Below, piece after piece: positions 1 through 12,331 of a stretch of DNA of 64,000 bases. A program made the position numbers and the translations under genes. Source of the stretch: Antedon bifida (taxonomy: Eukaryota > Echinodermata > Crinoidea > Comatulida > Antedonidae); the NCBI GenBank assembly GCA_963402885.1, contig OY727095.1, positions 14,823,001-14,887,000 on the forward strand, given 5' to 3'. Position 1 is the stretch's first letter. Each line of letters begins with the position of its first letter. The notes beneath the pieces were generated by a model that did not search any database, was not told the origin of the DNA, and saw nothing but the letters and a program-made list of their open reading frames with translations.

Positions 1-1384
1 AGTAAATTCGATGACTTCTAGCTAGCTAGGCTATAGGCATATTGTAATTGTATAGATCGAACATGCAGTAACTAGCTACTGCAGCAGCTCTAGTAAACTA
101 AGAGTAACTAGGCCTGGGAAAAATACGCCAAGGAAAAGAGTCTGTGGTACACTCATTGTGAAAATAAGCTAGCTAGCTTTCCCCTATATATTAGATTTGG
201 TTATATTGTATTATTTTAATAACCTACTCTAGCTAGTAGTAAATCAACAACGGTGAAATGGAAATACGATGCATTATGGATATCATCGTTGCAAAGTTAG
301 GGGGTGCCTACAAAACATTCAACAGCCAAAAATACAAAAAAAGAAGCTCTGACGTTTTAAAGCATTTTACTATTTTAGGCATCAGAACTAATTGCTGTGA
401 ATTTCCTAGAATTGTCACTGATGAATACAATTTAACATAACCTACATGTAACTTCAAAATCCAAATGATAAATTGTACGCGAACGTAGTAAAACCAGGTA
501 AATGTTAAATACTTATTTTACATCTCCCTGGTAAACGCTGACAGGCCAAGCGGTATTTAATTATATTTTTATTTAATTAATTCGTAAATTTAAAAAAAAA
601 TCGTTAATATAAATATGTGAACCTTTGTAACTTTTTGTTGTATATGCGCGGGCGCGAGATACTATTTAATAAGATAGGCTTTATTCATATCATATGTTGG
701 AGTGGTAAACAACTATGAGCCTAGTTGCGAGGATACCGCCTTGTAACTACGTATTGACGTATAGACGTTTTACTATAATATTGAATATGTGTTACATGTA
801 ATAAATTGTGTACAATATTAGTAGCTAATAGTTTTTTTGTACACACGGCTGCTGGATATTTGTTTATCATTTTAATGAATGTAGTACGAGTCTAACTCCA
901 AATAAAGATATAACTAGAACACATTTTGAGAATTCGAAGTTTTGATCTTTTTCAAGAATCTGATAAACATGACTCATCTTTTTACATAATATACAGCATC
1001 AGCATGTACAATCTAATTTAATTGTCACACAATTGAATTAACAAAGGACAAGGATTTCAAATAAACTGTTACAAATAAACAATTATGAATGAAATAGTTG
1101 GGTAATTGTTGGGTCCATGGGAAATCAACAATGTTTAGTAGACTTATTTAATTTGTTATTTACAGTTGAGGGTGGTTATTTTTTAAAGACATGTTTTATG
1201 ATTTCTTAATCACCAAGCAGAAATACCGCTGAGATAAATGAAAGCAATTCAATCTGTTCGCTTAACCGGGAAACAATTGAAATTCGATATAATTGTATTT
1301 ACTATAACTAATTTTGTTTTTTAATTTTTTTCTACGGAAGTGATCAACTTCATATTCAAAATCCGATTGTATTCATCGTTAAAT
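1..1384. other. AT-rich stretch without recognisable gene
   Basis: No convincing coding region is visible on either strand. The longest open stretch (60 codons at 258-440) has no recognisable motif. Short self-complementary words such as GCTAGC and TAGCTA recur near the left edge, as they do elsewhere in the window. The right end (about 1380-1425) is a TAA/T-rich tail that belongs to the adjoining minus-strand LINE. Confidence 0.6.
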
Positions 1385-3440
1385 AATAATTATTATTATT
1401 ATATTTTTTTTTTTTACTTTCTTTCCCTTTTTATTAATTCAATGTATATTGGCCTTTGGCCCTAATACAAACAAATAAAAAATAACTATAACTTAAGATA
1501 ATGGTTTCTTCTTTCAAAAGCAAAGTAGACGTATTTTCCTAAATTATAAGTAAAATTTGTGTTGGAAAGTAATAAACATAGCTTATTAATAGATGGAAAA
1601 ACACGAATAAATCTTGGAATAAAACTTTTTCTTAAATCATTGTAAAATGTGCATTGCAAAATAAAATGATATTCATCCTCAATAATGTTCTTTTTACATA
1701 ATTTACACGTTCTCTTATACCTTTCTACACCCTCCCATCTGCCCTTTTCAATTTCTACCTCCAATATCCCTAAACGTAACTTAGTTAATAATCTTCTTTG
1801 TTTAAAGCCCCCTTCCCTACGTTTTTTAGATCTAATTTAAGATCACAAACTATATTTAATGTAAAAATAATACTATATGGTCCTATTGCGATAACTTTTT
1901 TCGTCTTTAAACGGTTAAAAATGTGAAAAATAAGTCGATTCTAATAATTATAGCGGCCCGCTATAAATCCCAAAATGCATTGCGCGCGGATTGATATTTT
2001 TGTTTTTCACCTGTAATTCGCCCACCTTTCGATCGATCGTGAGGCCAAAACAAATGGAAGACTCCTAACTTTTCAGCGAAAATACCGGGTTTTCCCCAAT
2101 TTGTATCAACGGAGTCTGGCAAAAATAGAAAGACAATTAATGCAGCAACTATACAACATCAGGCTAGGTATATAGCTAGCGTACGATGTTCGGGCGATGT
2201 TTGTACGTTACCGATGTTTACCAGCTAGGCCTACAAAACTAAGCCTAGCTAGGCTAGGCCTAAGACCGTCCACGAGAGGTCGATCGCCGCGAGCTACTTA
2301 GGTAGTGCATTGTTTCTCACTTTTTATCATAATTTACCATAAAACGTACATTTAAGACAAGGAATGACATGGTTTAATGTTTTGAAAGTGATATATATGT
2401 ATTATTTTCCAAAAAACGTCCAAAATTGCAGGTAAGGGGTCTTTAAAATTAATGATGTTGGTCAAGTGATAACTTAAACATATTTCTTTTTTATAAAGAG
2501 AAAAGAGCCTTAACTTATTATGTAAACTAAATTTTTGAATGCATTTTTGTTTTTCAATATCACATAAGCGCAACTTAAATTCTCTCAAAAATAAACCTTT
2601 ACTATTAACATATTGTTGTAACCATATATAACCAAAACCAGTAGAAAAAAGTAAGTGTTTGACCTGTTGTGCCCAACAATTCTCATTACGGTTAACTTTT
2701 CTGAGTTGAAACTCATAACACTTAAAAATGAATCTGTCATGATCTAAAGTAATAATATGTAACCAAAATCTTATAACTGTAACTAAACAATCCAAAGAAA
2801 GTGGTAATCTACCTAACTCAGAAGTAACAGCGGCATTTGGTGCATTTTTCCCAACTTGCAATAAATATCCACAAAATTTAGTATGTGTTTTTTCAATAAT
2901 GTTTGTGCTATCTGACATTCCCCAGATTTCGCTTCCATACGTTAAAATAGGAAGTATTTTCACATCAAAAATATGGTTCCATGTATTAATTGGAAGAAAA
3001 GATAAGTTACGATAAATAAATGATTTTAAGCAGAATAAACTTTGATTTGCTTTTTGTTGATTATGTTGCATTGAGTTGTTCCATGCACCATTTGAACTAA
3101 AAATAACACCAAGATAATTATACGAATTAACAATTTTTAATTGAATATTTTTATACTTCCATTTTTCAATGTTCCTTAAATTGCGGCCATTTTTAAAAAC
3201 CATAATTTTGGATTTTGTAGTGTTTACAGTAAGTTTCCAAGTATCACAATAAAGTTCAAGTTTATTTATTCATTTTTGGAGACCTTTCACTGTATCACTA
3301 ACAAGCACTAAGTCATCTGCATAAGAAGATGATTCATATGACAATCTCCAATTTGAATGAAATCGTTTACCTGATTAAGTATACCACTCAAATCATTAAT
3401 GTAAATATTAAAGAGTAAAGACGACAACGGAGAACATATA
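1385..3440 (-). mobile_element. 5'-truncated LINE (non-LTR retrotransposon), split by a MITE
   Basis: Reading the minus strand, the RT palm is visible: an SPLSSLLFNIYINDL-type block at about 3385-3430, then the YADD catalytic motif at about 3311-3322. It is followed by the thumb and C-terminal part with LPILTYGSEIWG and ELGRLPL at 2352-3203. After the nested MITE (1802-2446), the reading resumes at 1486-1764 with a cysteine cluster (CKLC, then EDEYHF and a Cys) typical of jockey/CR1-like C-termini. The 3' end is a T-rich and (TTA)n tract at 1380-1425. The 5' part (endonuclease and N-terminal RT) is missing, the usual result of incomplete reverse transcription. One in-frame stop lies between the YADD motif and the thumb. 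This is a dead copy; the exact LINE clade is not determined. Confidence 0.85.
1802..2446. mobile_element. TTAA-flanked MITE, copy 1 (piggyBac-like ends)
   Basis: This non-coding element of about 640 bp is bounded by TTAA on each side (1802-1805 and 2443-2446). Its terminal inverted repeats read AGCCCCCTTCCCT at the left and, reverse-complemented, AGACCCCTTACCT at the right. A close copy lies at 47597-48230 and a shorter diverged one at 4847-5251, each also flanked by TTAA. A TTAA target site is characteristic of the piggyBac superfamily, but no transposase is present, so the superfamily is inferred. It sits inside the LINE reading frame; removing the element with one TTAA leaves the LINE frame continuous. 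Confidence 0.85.
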
Positions 3441-4030
3441 ATAATGTTAATGTACATATCAACACATCCCACTTTTGTTTTGGATCATGGTTTTCCTCTT
3501 CGGCATTATTTGCCAAATTATTGTTACTCCATCTCCATGCTATACTACAACACATGTCGCGGAATAATATCGCTTAACATAAACGATGTAATTTGACCAC
3601 CCAAAGCTCGCATGTGGTGTGACGAATTGAGAAGATCAAACGACGCGACGTACCTGATGATATGCATGATTGGCCACCAGAGAGCCGAGTCGACCACGAG
3701 TTGCAACTGTAGGCAACCGAGCGACGCTCGGTCGTCGTCGGCGGCTGAACTTACTGACCTCTGTCATATTTTATAAAGGAAAACTACAAACAACATCGTG
3801 AAAATGGCCCCTTGTCTTGTCCTTTCTAGGCCTACCTAGTAGTAGTATACCTGTTTAGCGTATTTTATTGACTTGCGAAAAACGTTGTTTGAATTTTATT
3901 GGTAGCCTAGGCTATCTAATAAATAGAAATAAATATGGTCTTATGTCCTAGCTCCTACTACTACTATACTAATAATAATACTAATAGACTAGTGGCTGGT
4001 GCTAGCTAGATATTCTTATCATGAATAAAC
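3441..4030. other. No gene seen
   Basis: Unique-looking sequence with a CpG-richer patch around 3600-3750 and no open frame with a recognisable motif. Trinucleotide runs (ACTACTACTA, TAATAATAATA) occur at 3950-3990. Confidence 0.5.
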
Positions 4031-4032
4031 AA

Positions 4033-4167
4033 CGTATACGTTACGTATGCTAAACGTATACGACGGCAACTCTTTGTGGAGCAACAGAGTGGAAATAATG
4101 TAAACAGTGAAGTCGTATACGATCCGTATACGTCGTATACGTTTTCAGCGTATACGGATCGTATACG
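4033..4167. repeat. Cluster of seven CGTATACG palindromes
   Basis: The 8-bp palindrome CGTATACG occurs at 4033, 4055, 4114, 4125, 4134, 4149 and 4160. The block 4114-4132 (CGTATACGATCCGTATACG) is the exact reverse complement of 4149-4167, making a 19-bp perfect inverted repeat with a 16-bp spacer. Such density cannot be chance in AT-rich DNA. It could be a transposon terminus, a binding-site array or a hairpin. Confidence 0.8.
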
Positions 4168-4236
4168 GCTTTTTTGCAAAGGGTACTGCAAATAAAAGTG
4201 TGCATCCTCAACAACATTATTTGTTTTATAACACAC
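4160..4236 (-). pseudogene. Small LINE C-terminal fragment
   Basis: The minus-strand reading contains CYKTNNVVEDAHFYLQYPL, which resembles the C-terminal cysteine region of LINE polyproteins (compare the intact-looking CKLC...EDEYHF region at about 1700). Two expected cysteines are replaced. The fragment runs straight into the CGTATACG cluster. It is too short for firm assignment. Confidence 0.35.
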
Positions 4237-4846
4237 CTAATGTTCTACAGTTCTTTTATTCAACTAATCCACTATTTCTATCTTGAACCAAATATCGAAG
4301 ATGGCGCTTGGATTTTGTTCGATGAGTAGTTATAGATGGCACATAGCCTACTACAATGCACAGTATTCTTCAAAAAAATTCTCAAAATGTTTACGAAAAG
4401 CTAATTCATTTACATTAAAAAAATAATACACAGCATTGTGATACAAAATCGTCAAATAAAATAATATACACTGTGTTTATAGTATGCTTTGGATAGCAAT
4501 GGAGTTTTAATATAATTATATTCATCACCATTTCAACCTACCACAGCATTATATAATGTCTATAATTTGTATAATAGTGTGTACAGTCATACATTTTTAT
4601 TCAACAAATGTTTTTACCTGTGATATTTCAGATCTTCCCTGGATTTTCCATTGCTGGTCTAATACTCTAACAGTAATTTCCATGTCCTTATACATACAGA
4701 GTATTTGTGTAGGTGGTTCTAACATCTGCTCACCATGATTTCCGTATTCTTCATATATCATCTGAAATATACATGTAATACTGTACAAACAACATATTTT
4801 AAATAATATGTTATTTATTGGTCATGTTTACATCTTGACAGTGTAA

Positions 4847-5251
4847 TTAAAGTCCCATTCCCTACATTTTTTTAGATCTAATTTATGGTCACAAACTACA
4901 TTTAATGTAAAAATAAATATTATATGGTTAAATAATAAGTTGATTCTAATAATTTAAGTGGTCCGCTATAAATCCCAACATGCATTGAGCGCGGACTGAT
5001 ATTTTTTATCTTCTGTAATTTACCCACTTTTCGATCGATCGTGGGCCAAAAACAAATGGAAGACTTCTAACTCCCAATTTTTATCAACAGATTCTGGCAA
5101 AAACAGAAAGAACTAGAGGGTACTCCGAGAGTACAAATCTCCACCTACTGTAATGCATTGTTTCTCTTTTTTTATCCTAATTTACCATAAAACGTACATT
5201 TAACACAAGGAATGACCTGGTTTAATGTTTTTTTAGGGAATGGGTCTTTAA
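4847..5251. mobile_element. TTAA-flanked MITE, copy 3 (short subfamily)
   Basis: TTAA at 4847-4850 and 5248-5251 flank ends AGTCCCATTCCCT and, reverse-complemented, AGACCCATTCCCT. Internal blocks (the AGATCTAATTTA region, GATCGATCGTG, and a CATTGTTTCTC to AAACGTACATTTAA run) match copies 1 and 2. The middle is different and contains the terminal fragment described at 5106-5148. Confidence 0.8.
5106..5148 (+). repeat. Orphan terminus of the family-2 (CCTCCGCC) element
   Basis: The sequence ACTAGAGGGTACTCCGAGAGTAC, then AAATCTCCACCTACTGTAA, lines up with the end of the element at 24560-25240 read on the minus strand. The stem differs by paired changes (GTACTC/GAGTAC here, CCACTC/GAGTGC there) around the same CGA loop. 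Confidence 0.55.
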
Positions 5252-6108
5252 TTATGTACAGTACACAATTACTACAAATTTTAACTGTAACAGAAGCAAA
5301 CTTTAGAACCATGATGCTAAAAGTTTCAGCAAATATACTATTTTCTGTCTTCAATATTAATTTTAATTTTAAATTTAGTGCCTGTGAATACTCGGGTCTG
5401 AAGTTGGAATGGGTTTATCACAATGCATTTTTTCCACTTGATCGTGCCCTTTTCATACTGCACCATTTTAAAATTGATAAAAATAAGAGAAAGCATTATG
5501 CCAATTTAATTCAGTGTTTGCTCTAAGCTACAGTATTATCGATCAAATACAAGATCAACTCAGTAACAAATATCCTTTATTGAAGAAATTGGGAAAAAAG
5601 CAACTACTGTATTGAATAGTTATTATATCTATAAACAGCTGTAAGTAAATAAAAACTACATTATTCAAATACAGTTTAACAACAAATAGTAATTAACCTT
5701 TTTATCTGTCGGCTTACAAAATCTTGTTGTAAGTTGATATTCATCATTTGCAAGCATCTTTCCAGAAACTAATAATAACATTCTTTTCTTACCACGAATG
5801 ACATTTCTTACACGATCCATTAGTGAACTGAAATGATTAAAGTTAAATACAACATTGATCATTGTTTAAAATGAAATGTACTGTATTGTGTCTAATTTTT
5901 CCAAAAAGGGGGTCATTTATAAGAGGTAAATTTTAACACCCAATAACTAACAAACTGCTTTAAAGCATGCAATAAGTTCTTTATATGTTGAGGAAAAAGG
6001 TAATGTGCAAGTTATCTCTAGCCTGCCTCCTTTTTTCAACAGCAATAATTCAATATTCTATCGCACTGGTCCATGCACACGTTTATCACTGCTGTAATAT
6101 CAATAGAC

Positions 6109-9100
6109 ACTAGATTTGAACTCGTCACTACGGACGAGTTAGGTTATCCGCAGCGCAAACGCCACGTGCACGTCATACGTTAGAATATTGCGCGCAGTAT
6201 AACGATTATGCCATTGAAAAAATGTTAGTGTGCTCTCTATTTTTTGTCACTTCTAAGTATATACAGTATACACTATATACTGTATACGTACTACATACAG
6301 TGCAAAATAGGAGAAAATAAGTGACCAAAGTTATTGACGCTTTTGAACATGATGACGTCATCACAATTTTAAAAATGGTAAATCATGCGAAAGATAATTG
6401 ATTGACCTAGAAAATATAAACAATTGGGGGAAATGGAATACGGATAAGTGGAGATGCGCTCTATTAAATGTGATGAGCTAAGACGAAAAAGACAAAAATC
6501 ATATATTTTATTTTCGAGTGGCCATATGATGACGTCACAATGTCCGGTTAGCCATATTGATGCATGATTCGATATCTACAACTCATTTACTTCCAGAATC
6601 TGTAATTTTAAAAATTTTCACAACGTAGTTTGAAATCTATGACTTTTTAAAAAAAGGCATAATTTGACGAATTTTTTAACTTTTTCATCAAAAACACGCG
6701 CAAATTGTTCAATTTTACGTGCTCGTATGACGTGATTTTAAGTCGAAATTGTTTGAAAGTTGGTAAAATTACTAGAAAAGGTTGAAAAAACAAAAATCAA
6801 GCAAAAAAAAAAGAATTTTGAGCTACGTGCGCACACGCGTGTAAAAAAATTGCGCACACGTGGGAATTTTTTTAATGCTCAAAATGACATGAAACGCGTA
6901 GAAAGTTGATTAGAAATTGATTTTGCGCATTTTGAAATTTTAAACGCGTGTGCGCCCGTAACTTTTTGTAAAACATGCCATTTTTAATCCATAGAAAGTT
7001 TGCGCATGGTATGACTTAAATTTTCACAAAGTTTCAATACAAAATGACTTTTGGTTTTTAATCTATGATCAATCATTGAAAATCATAAAATCGCGCGTAA
7101 CTTGCGCTGCGCGACTCGAAATTCATAAAACAAAGTTTCTTGCACATTTACAGCTACAGGTCAATCTTATGACAAAGTTATACAATCTAATGTTAGCCAG
7201 AATTAGAGATATGCGTGCAACAAAATTCGTGGAAAGAAAGAAGAATATAGAAAAACTAGATTTGAACTCGTCACTTTGACGAGTTCGGGTTATCCGCGCA
7301 AACGCAACATGCACATACGTTTAAAATATATGAACGTCGACAATTATTATGCCATCCTATGACATGAATTAAATATGTTTACAGTGCTGAATTGTACCTA
7401 TTTTGTAGCATACAGCATATTACAGTATTTACAGAATACACTGTATTATGTTATATACAGTGTAGCAGCATAGACGAAATTACGAGACCCATCTTTTAAA
7501 TCCAATTATTAACATGATGACATCATCAAATTGACATATAAAGAAAACTATTTTAGAAGACAATTATCTAAATAATTACATTAATACAAATATGAAGAAT
7601 TTTGAGCACGTAAAAGTGAGATGCGCTCTCGTTTAAACGCAATGAACTTTTACGCAAGAGATGAAAATATGACTTTTTGAATTCAACTGGCCATATGATG
7701 ACATCACAACATCTGATTGGCAAAATATTCACATACATTCGTATCTACAATCCAATAGCTTCCAGAAAACATTTTAATCATGATTATCACTTTTTATTCT
7801 AACGAGCTATAACAGATTGAAATTTACTGTAAAGATGAAAATAGGGGACCCACGTTATTTACTTTTTTATACATGATGACGTCATAAAAATTAAAATATT
7901 TTTAACTCATGCGAAAGATAGTTGATTGACCTAGAGAGTATTAAAATATCTGTGGAAATGGAATACGTATAAGCGAGATGCGCTCTATTTAATGTGATGA
8001 GCAATAACGAAAGAGTAAAAAATCCTATATTTTACATTCGTGTGGCCATACGATGACGTCATAACATCCGAGGGGTAAAGATTCTGCATGAATTCATATC
8101 TACAACATATCTGCTTACATATTAAATAAAAAAAATTGGGGGTCATGGATGAACCGGAGGAGCTATAATAGATTCAAAATAGGCATAATTTTGACAATAT
8201 GTTGTCACTTTTGCAACTAAAACGCGCGCAAATGGTCTAAATCAACGTGTTCGTATGACGTCATTTTAATTTGAAATGATGTCAATCTTTTTTAAACTGA
8301 CTAGGAAAGGCTGTAAAATTACAATTCAAGAGAAAAACACATGATTTTCATGCTCCGCGCGCACCTTACGCGTACATTTTTTCGCGCGCGTGGGAATTTT
8401 TGACATGCTCAAAATGTCATGATCAGCGTAAAAAGTTGATTAGAAATTAATTTTGCGCATTTTGAAATTTTAAATGCGTGTGCGCGTATAACTTCTTGTG
8501 AAACATGCCATTTTTAATCCATAGAAAGTTGACCCATGATATGAATTATAATTTTATTAAGTTTCATGAAAAAATATTTGTTGGTTCTAAAGTTATGATC
8601 AGTTATAGAAATTCATAAAATCGCGCGTAACTTACGCAACGCGGATCTGACATCATCAAAAAGCTTGGCTGCACATCTACACTTCAATGTCAATCTTTTT
8701 ACCAAGTTATACAAAGTTATGTTCACAAGCAATAGGGGATATGCTGTAGACAAAAATCCGGGAAAGAAAGAAGAATAACAAAGAAGATGAAAAAAAAAGA
8801 CATTTACAATCACATAGGTTATCCGCAACTAAGTTGCGAATAACCAACTAGATTTGAACTCGTCACTTTGACGAGTTCGGGTTATCCGCGCAAACGCAAC
8901 ATGCACATACTTTAAACTATATGAACCTCGACAATTATTAGGCCATCATAAGACATGAATTAAGTATGTTTACAGTGCTGAATTGTACTATTTTGTAGCA
9001 TACAGCATATTACAGTATTTACAGAATACATTGTATGTTATATACAGTGTAGCATAGACGAAATTACGAGACCCATGTTTTAAATCCAATTATTAACACG

Positions 9101-12100
9101 ATGACGTCATCAAATTGACATATAAAGATAACTATTTTAGAAGATAATTATCTAAATAATTACATTAATACAAATTTGAAGAATTTTGGGCACGTAAAAG
9201 TGAGATGCGCTCTCGTTTAAACGCAATGAACTTTTACCCAAGAGATGCAAATATGACTTTTTGAATTCAACTGGTCATATGATGACGTCATGACATCAGA
9301 TATACAAAATTTGAATATGAATTCATATCTACAATTCAACAACTTCTATAATAAGTTTTAATCAAGAGCGTCACTTTTTATTCTGACGAGCTATAACAGA
9401 TTAAAATTTACTGTAAAAATGAAAATAAGTGAACCACGTTATTTACATTTTTAAACATGATGACGTCATAAAAATTAAAATATTTTTAACTCATGCGAAA
9501 AACAGTTGATTGACGTAGACAATATTAAAATCTCGGGGGAAATGGAATACGTATAAGCGAGATGCGCTCTGCTAAATGTAATGAGCAATAACGAAAGAGA
9601 AAAAAATCCTATATTTTACATTCGTGTGGCCATACGATGACGTCATAATATCCGAGAGGTAAAAATTCTGCATGAATTCATATCTACAGTATATCTTCTA
9701 ACATAATAAGTTAAAGAAATTGGGGGTCACCTTCGATCCTGAAGAGCTATAATAGATTCAAAATTGGCATCATTTTGACAATATTTTATAACTTTTTCAA
9801 CTAAAACGCACGCAAATTGTCTAAATCAACGTGTTCGTATGACGTCATTTCAACTTTAAATGATGGCAATCTTTTTTAAAATGACTACGATAGGCTGTAA
9901 AATCATAATTCAAGAGAAAAACACATGATTTACATGCTCCGAATTTTTTCGCGCGCGTGGGAATTTTTGACATGCTTAAAATGTCATGATCAGCGTAAAA
10001 AGTTGATTAGAAATTAATTTTGCGCATTTTGAAATTTTAAATGCGCGTGTGCGCGTAACTTCTTGTGAAACATGCCATTTTTAATCCATAGAAAGTTTGC
10101 CCTTGATATGACTTAAATTTTCACTAAGGTTCATGAAAGAATATTTGTTGGTTCTACAGTTATGATCAGTTATAGAAAATCATAAAATCGCGCGTAACTT
10201 ACGCAACGCGGCTCTGACATCGTCGAAAAGCTTGGCTGCACATCTACACTTCAATGTCAATCTTTTTACCAAGTTATACAAAGTTAAGTTCACAAGCAAT
10301 AGGGGATATGTTGTAGACAAAAATCCGGGAAAGAAAGAAGAACTAGACATGAAACTCGTCACTTTGCCGAGTTAGTTATCCGCACCACGACAAACGCCAC
10401 GTGCACGTCATACGTTGGAATATTGTACACAGATAAAGATTATGGAATTATGACAAGAACTGAAGAATATGATATGCTGTTAGTGCTGAATTCTGTCAAT
10501 TTTGTGTCATATGCAAACAGTATAATCTGTATACATATTACATACAGTGTAGAATAGGTGAAATTACGGGACCCGCCATTTATTCCAATTTTTAACATGG
10601 TGATGGTATCAAAATGAAACACTAATATAGCAATTTCTGAAGGAAATTATCTCAGCAACAACATATTAACGTGTAGAAGAAATTTGAATACGTAAAATAT
10701 AGATGCGCACTCTTTTAAATGTGATGAACTATGACGCAAAATATGAAAATACGACTTTTTGTATTCAACTGGCCATATGATGACCCCACAACATCCGATT
10801 AGCAAAATATTCACCTGAATTCGTATCTACAATCCAATAGCTTCCAGAAAACGTTTTAATCATGATTATCACTTTTTATTCGGACGAGCTATAACAGATT
10901 GAAATTTACTGTAAAGATGAAAATAGGGATCCCACGTTATTTACATTTTTATACATGATGACGTCATAAAAATTAAAATATTTTTAACTCATGCGAAAGA
11001 TAGTTGATTGATGTAGACAATATTAAAATCTCGGGGAAAATGGAATACGTATAAGCGAGATGCGCTCTGTTGAATGTGATGAGCAATAACGAAAGAGACA
11101 AGAATCCTATATTTTACATTCGTGTAGCCATACGATGACGTCATAACATGCGAGAGGTAAAAATTCTGCATGAATTCATATCTACAATTTATCTGCTTAC
11201 ATATTCAATTAAAAAAATTGGGGGTCACCTTTGATCCTGAAGAGCTATAATAGATTCAAAATTGGCATTATTTTGACAATATTTTATAATTTTTCAACTA
11301 AAACGCGCGCAAATGGTCTAAATCAACCTGTTCGTATGACGTCATTTTAATTTGAAATGATGTCAATCTTTTTCAAAATGACTAGGAAAGACTGTAAAAT
11401 TATAATTCAAGAGAAAAACACATGATTTTTATGCTCCGTGCGCACCTTATGGGTAATTTTTTTCGCGCGCGTGGGAAATTTTGACATGCTCAAAATGTCA
11501 TGATCAGCGTAGAAAGTTGATTAGAAATTAATTTTGCGCATTTTAAAATTTTAAATGCGCGTGTGCGCGTAACTTCTTGTGAAACGTGTCATTTTTAATC
11601 CATAGAAAGTTTGCCCTTGATATGACTTAAATTTTCACCAAGTGTCAATACAAAATGACTTTTGGTTTATAATCTATGATCAATCATTAAAATTCATAAA
11701 ATCGCACGTAACTTACGCTGCGCGGCTCTAACGTCATATAACGAAATTTCTTGCACATCTACAGCTACAGGTCAATCTTATGACAAAGTTATGCAATCTT
11801 ATGTTGACCATAATTAGAGATACGCTGCGAACAAAATTCCGGGAAAGAAAGAAGAATAACAAAGATGATGAAGATGAAAAAAAAGATATTTACAATACAA
11901 GGGTTATCCGCAACTAAGTTGCGGATAACCAAAAAAAAAAATAGATTTGAACTCGTCACTTTGACGAGTTCGGGTTATCCGCGCAAACGCAACATGCACA
12001 TACTTAACTATATGAACCTTGACAATTATTATGCCATCCTATGAGATGAAATAAATATGTTTACAGTGCTGAATTGTACCTATTATGTAGTATACAGCAT

Positions 12101-12331
12101 ATTACAGTATTTACAGAATAAACTGTATATGTTATATACAGTGTAGAATAGACGAAATTACAAGACCCATCTTTTAAATCCAATTATTAACACGATGACG
12201 TCATCAAATAGGCATATAAAGATAACAATTTAGAAGATAATTATCTAAATAATTACATTAATACAAATTTGAAGAATTTTGGGCACGTAAAAGAGAGATG
12301 CGCTTTCGTTTAAATGTAATGAACTTTTGTC
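6109..12331 (+). repeat. Head-to-tail array of five family-1 elements (TGACGTCA-rich)
   Basis: Units begin at 6109, 7255, 8847, 10342 and 11942, each with ACTAGA (or TAGA) followed by an ACTCGTC...GACGAGT stem-loop and GTTATCCGC. Full-length units end in a hairpin, GGTTATCCGC-AACTAAGTT-GCGGATAACC (8817-8845 and 11903-11931), preceded by an AAGAAAGAAG and GAT-rich tract. Units 1 and 3 stop just before that hairpin; unit 5 keeps only its first 390 bp. No unit has an open reading frame of note. Stem-loop ends, a purine/GAT microsatellite before the 3' hairpin and tandem head-to-tail copies recall non-autonomous Helentron/HINE-type Helitrons. That classification is inference. Confidence 0.75.
7255..8846 (+). 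mobile_element. Family-1 element, full-length reference unit
   Basis: This is the best complete unit, about 1.59 kb. It has a 5' ACTAGATTTGAACTCGTC stem-loop and a series of spaced blocks around TGACGTCA or near-matches (about 7690, 7868, 8053, 8258). A CG-rich middle holds GCGCGCGTGGGAA and TTTTGCGCATTTTGAAATTTTAAA. Next come ATCGCGCGTAACTTACGC and a GGGAAAGAAAGAAGAA tract, then the terminal hairpin. It carries no protein-coding signal. Confidence 0.7.

Larger units (their letters stand above)
4450..5878 (-). pseudogene. Partial duplicate of the ZU5-UPA exons (broken paralogue)
   Basis: This segment is a diverged copy of 57.9-58.8 kb, including the intron between. Exon 4618-4761 (48 codons, phase 0 at both ends, good AG and GT) matches the first UPA exon; both share MYKDM followed by a QQW/QEW-K block. 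The stretch 5698-5878 matches the end of the ZU5 exon: NHFS, then GKMLANDEYQL and the donor at 5697. The autoproteolysis-like HFS triplet is retained. Just upstream the frame degenerates. At 5878 the homology stops at a 6.5 kb insertion and resumes only for about 55 bp at 12415-12470. A TTAA MITE is nested in the intron. It is probably a pseudogene, although a gene continuing left of the window cannot be excluded. Confidence 0.75.
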
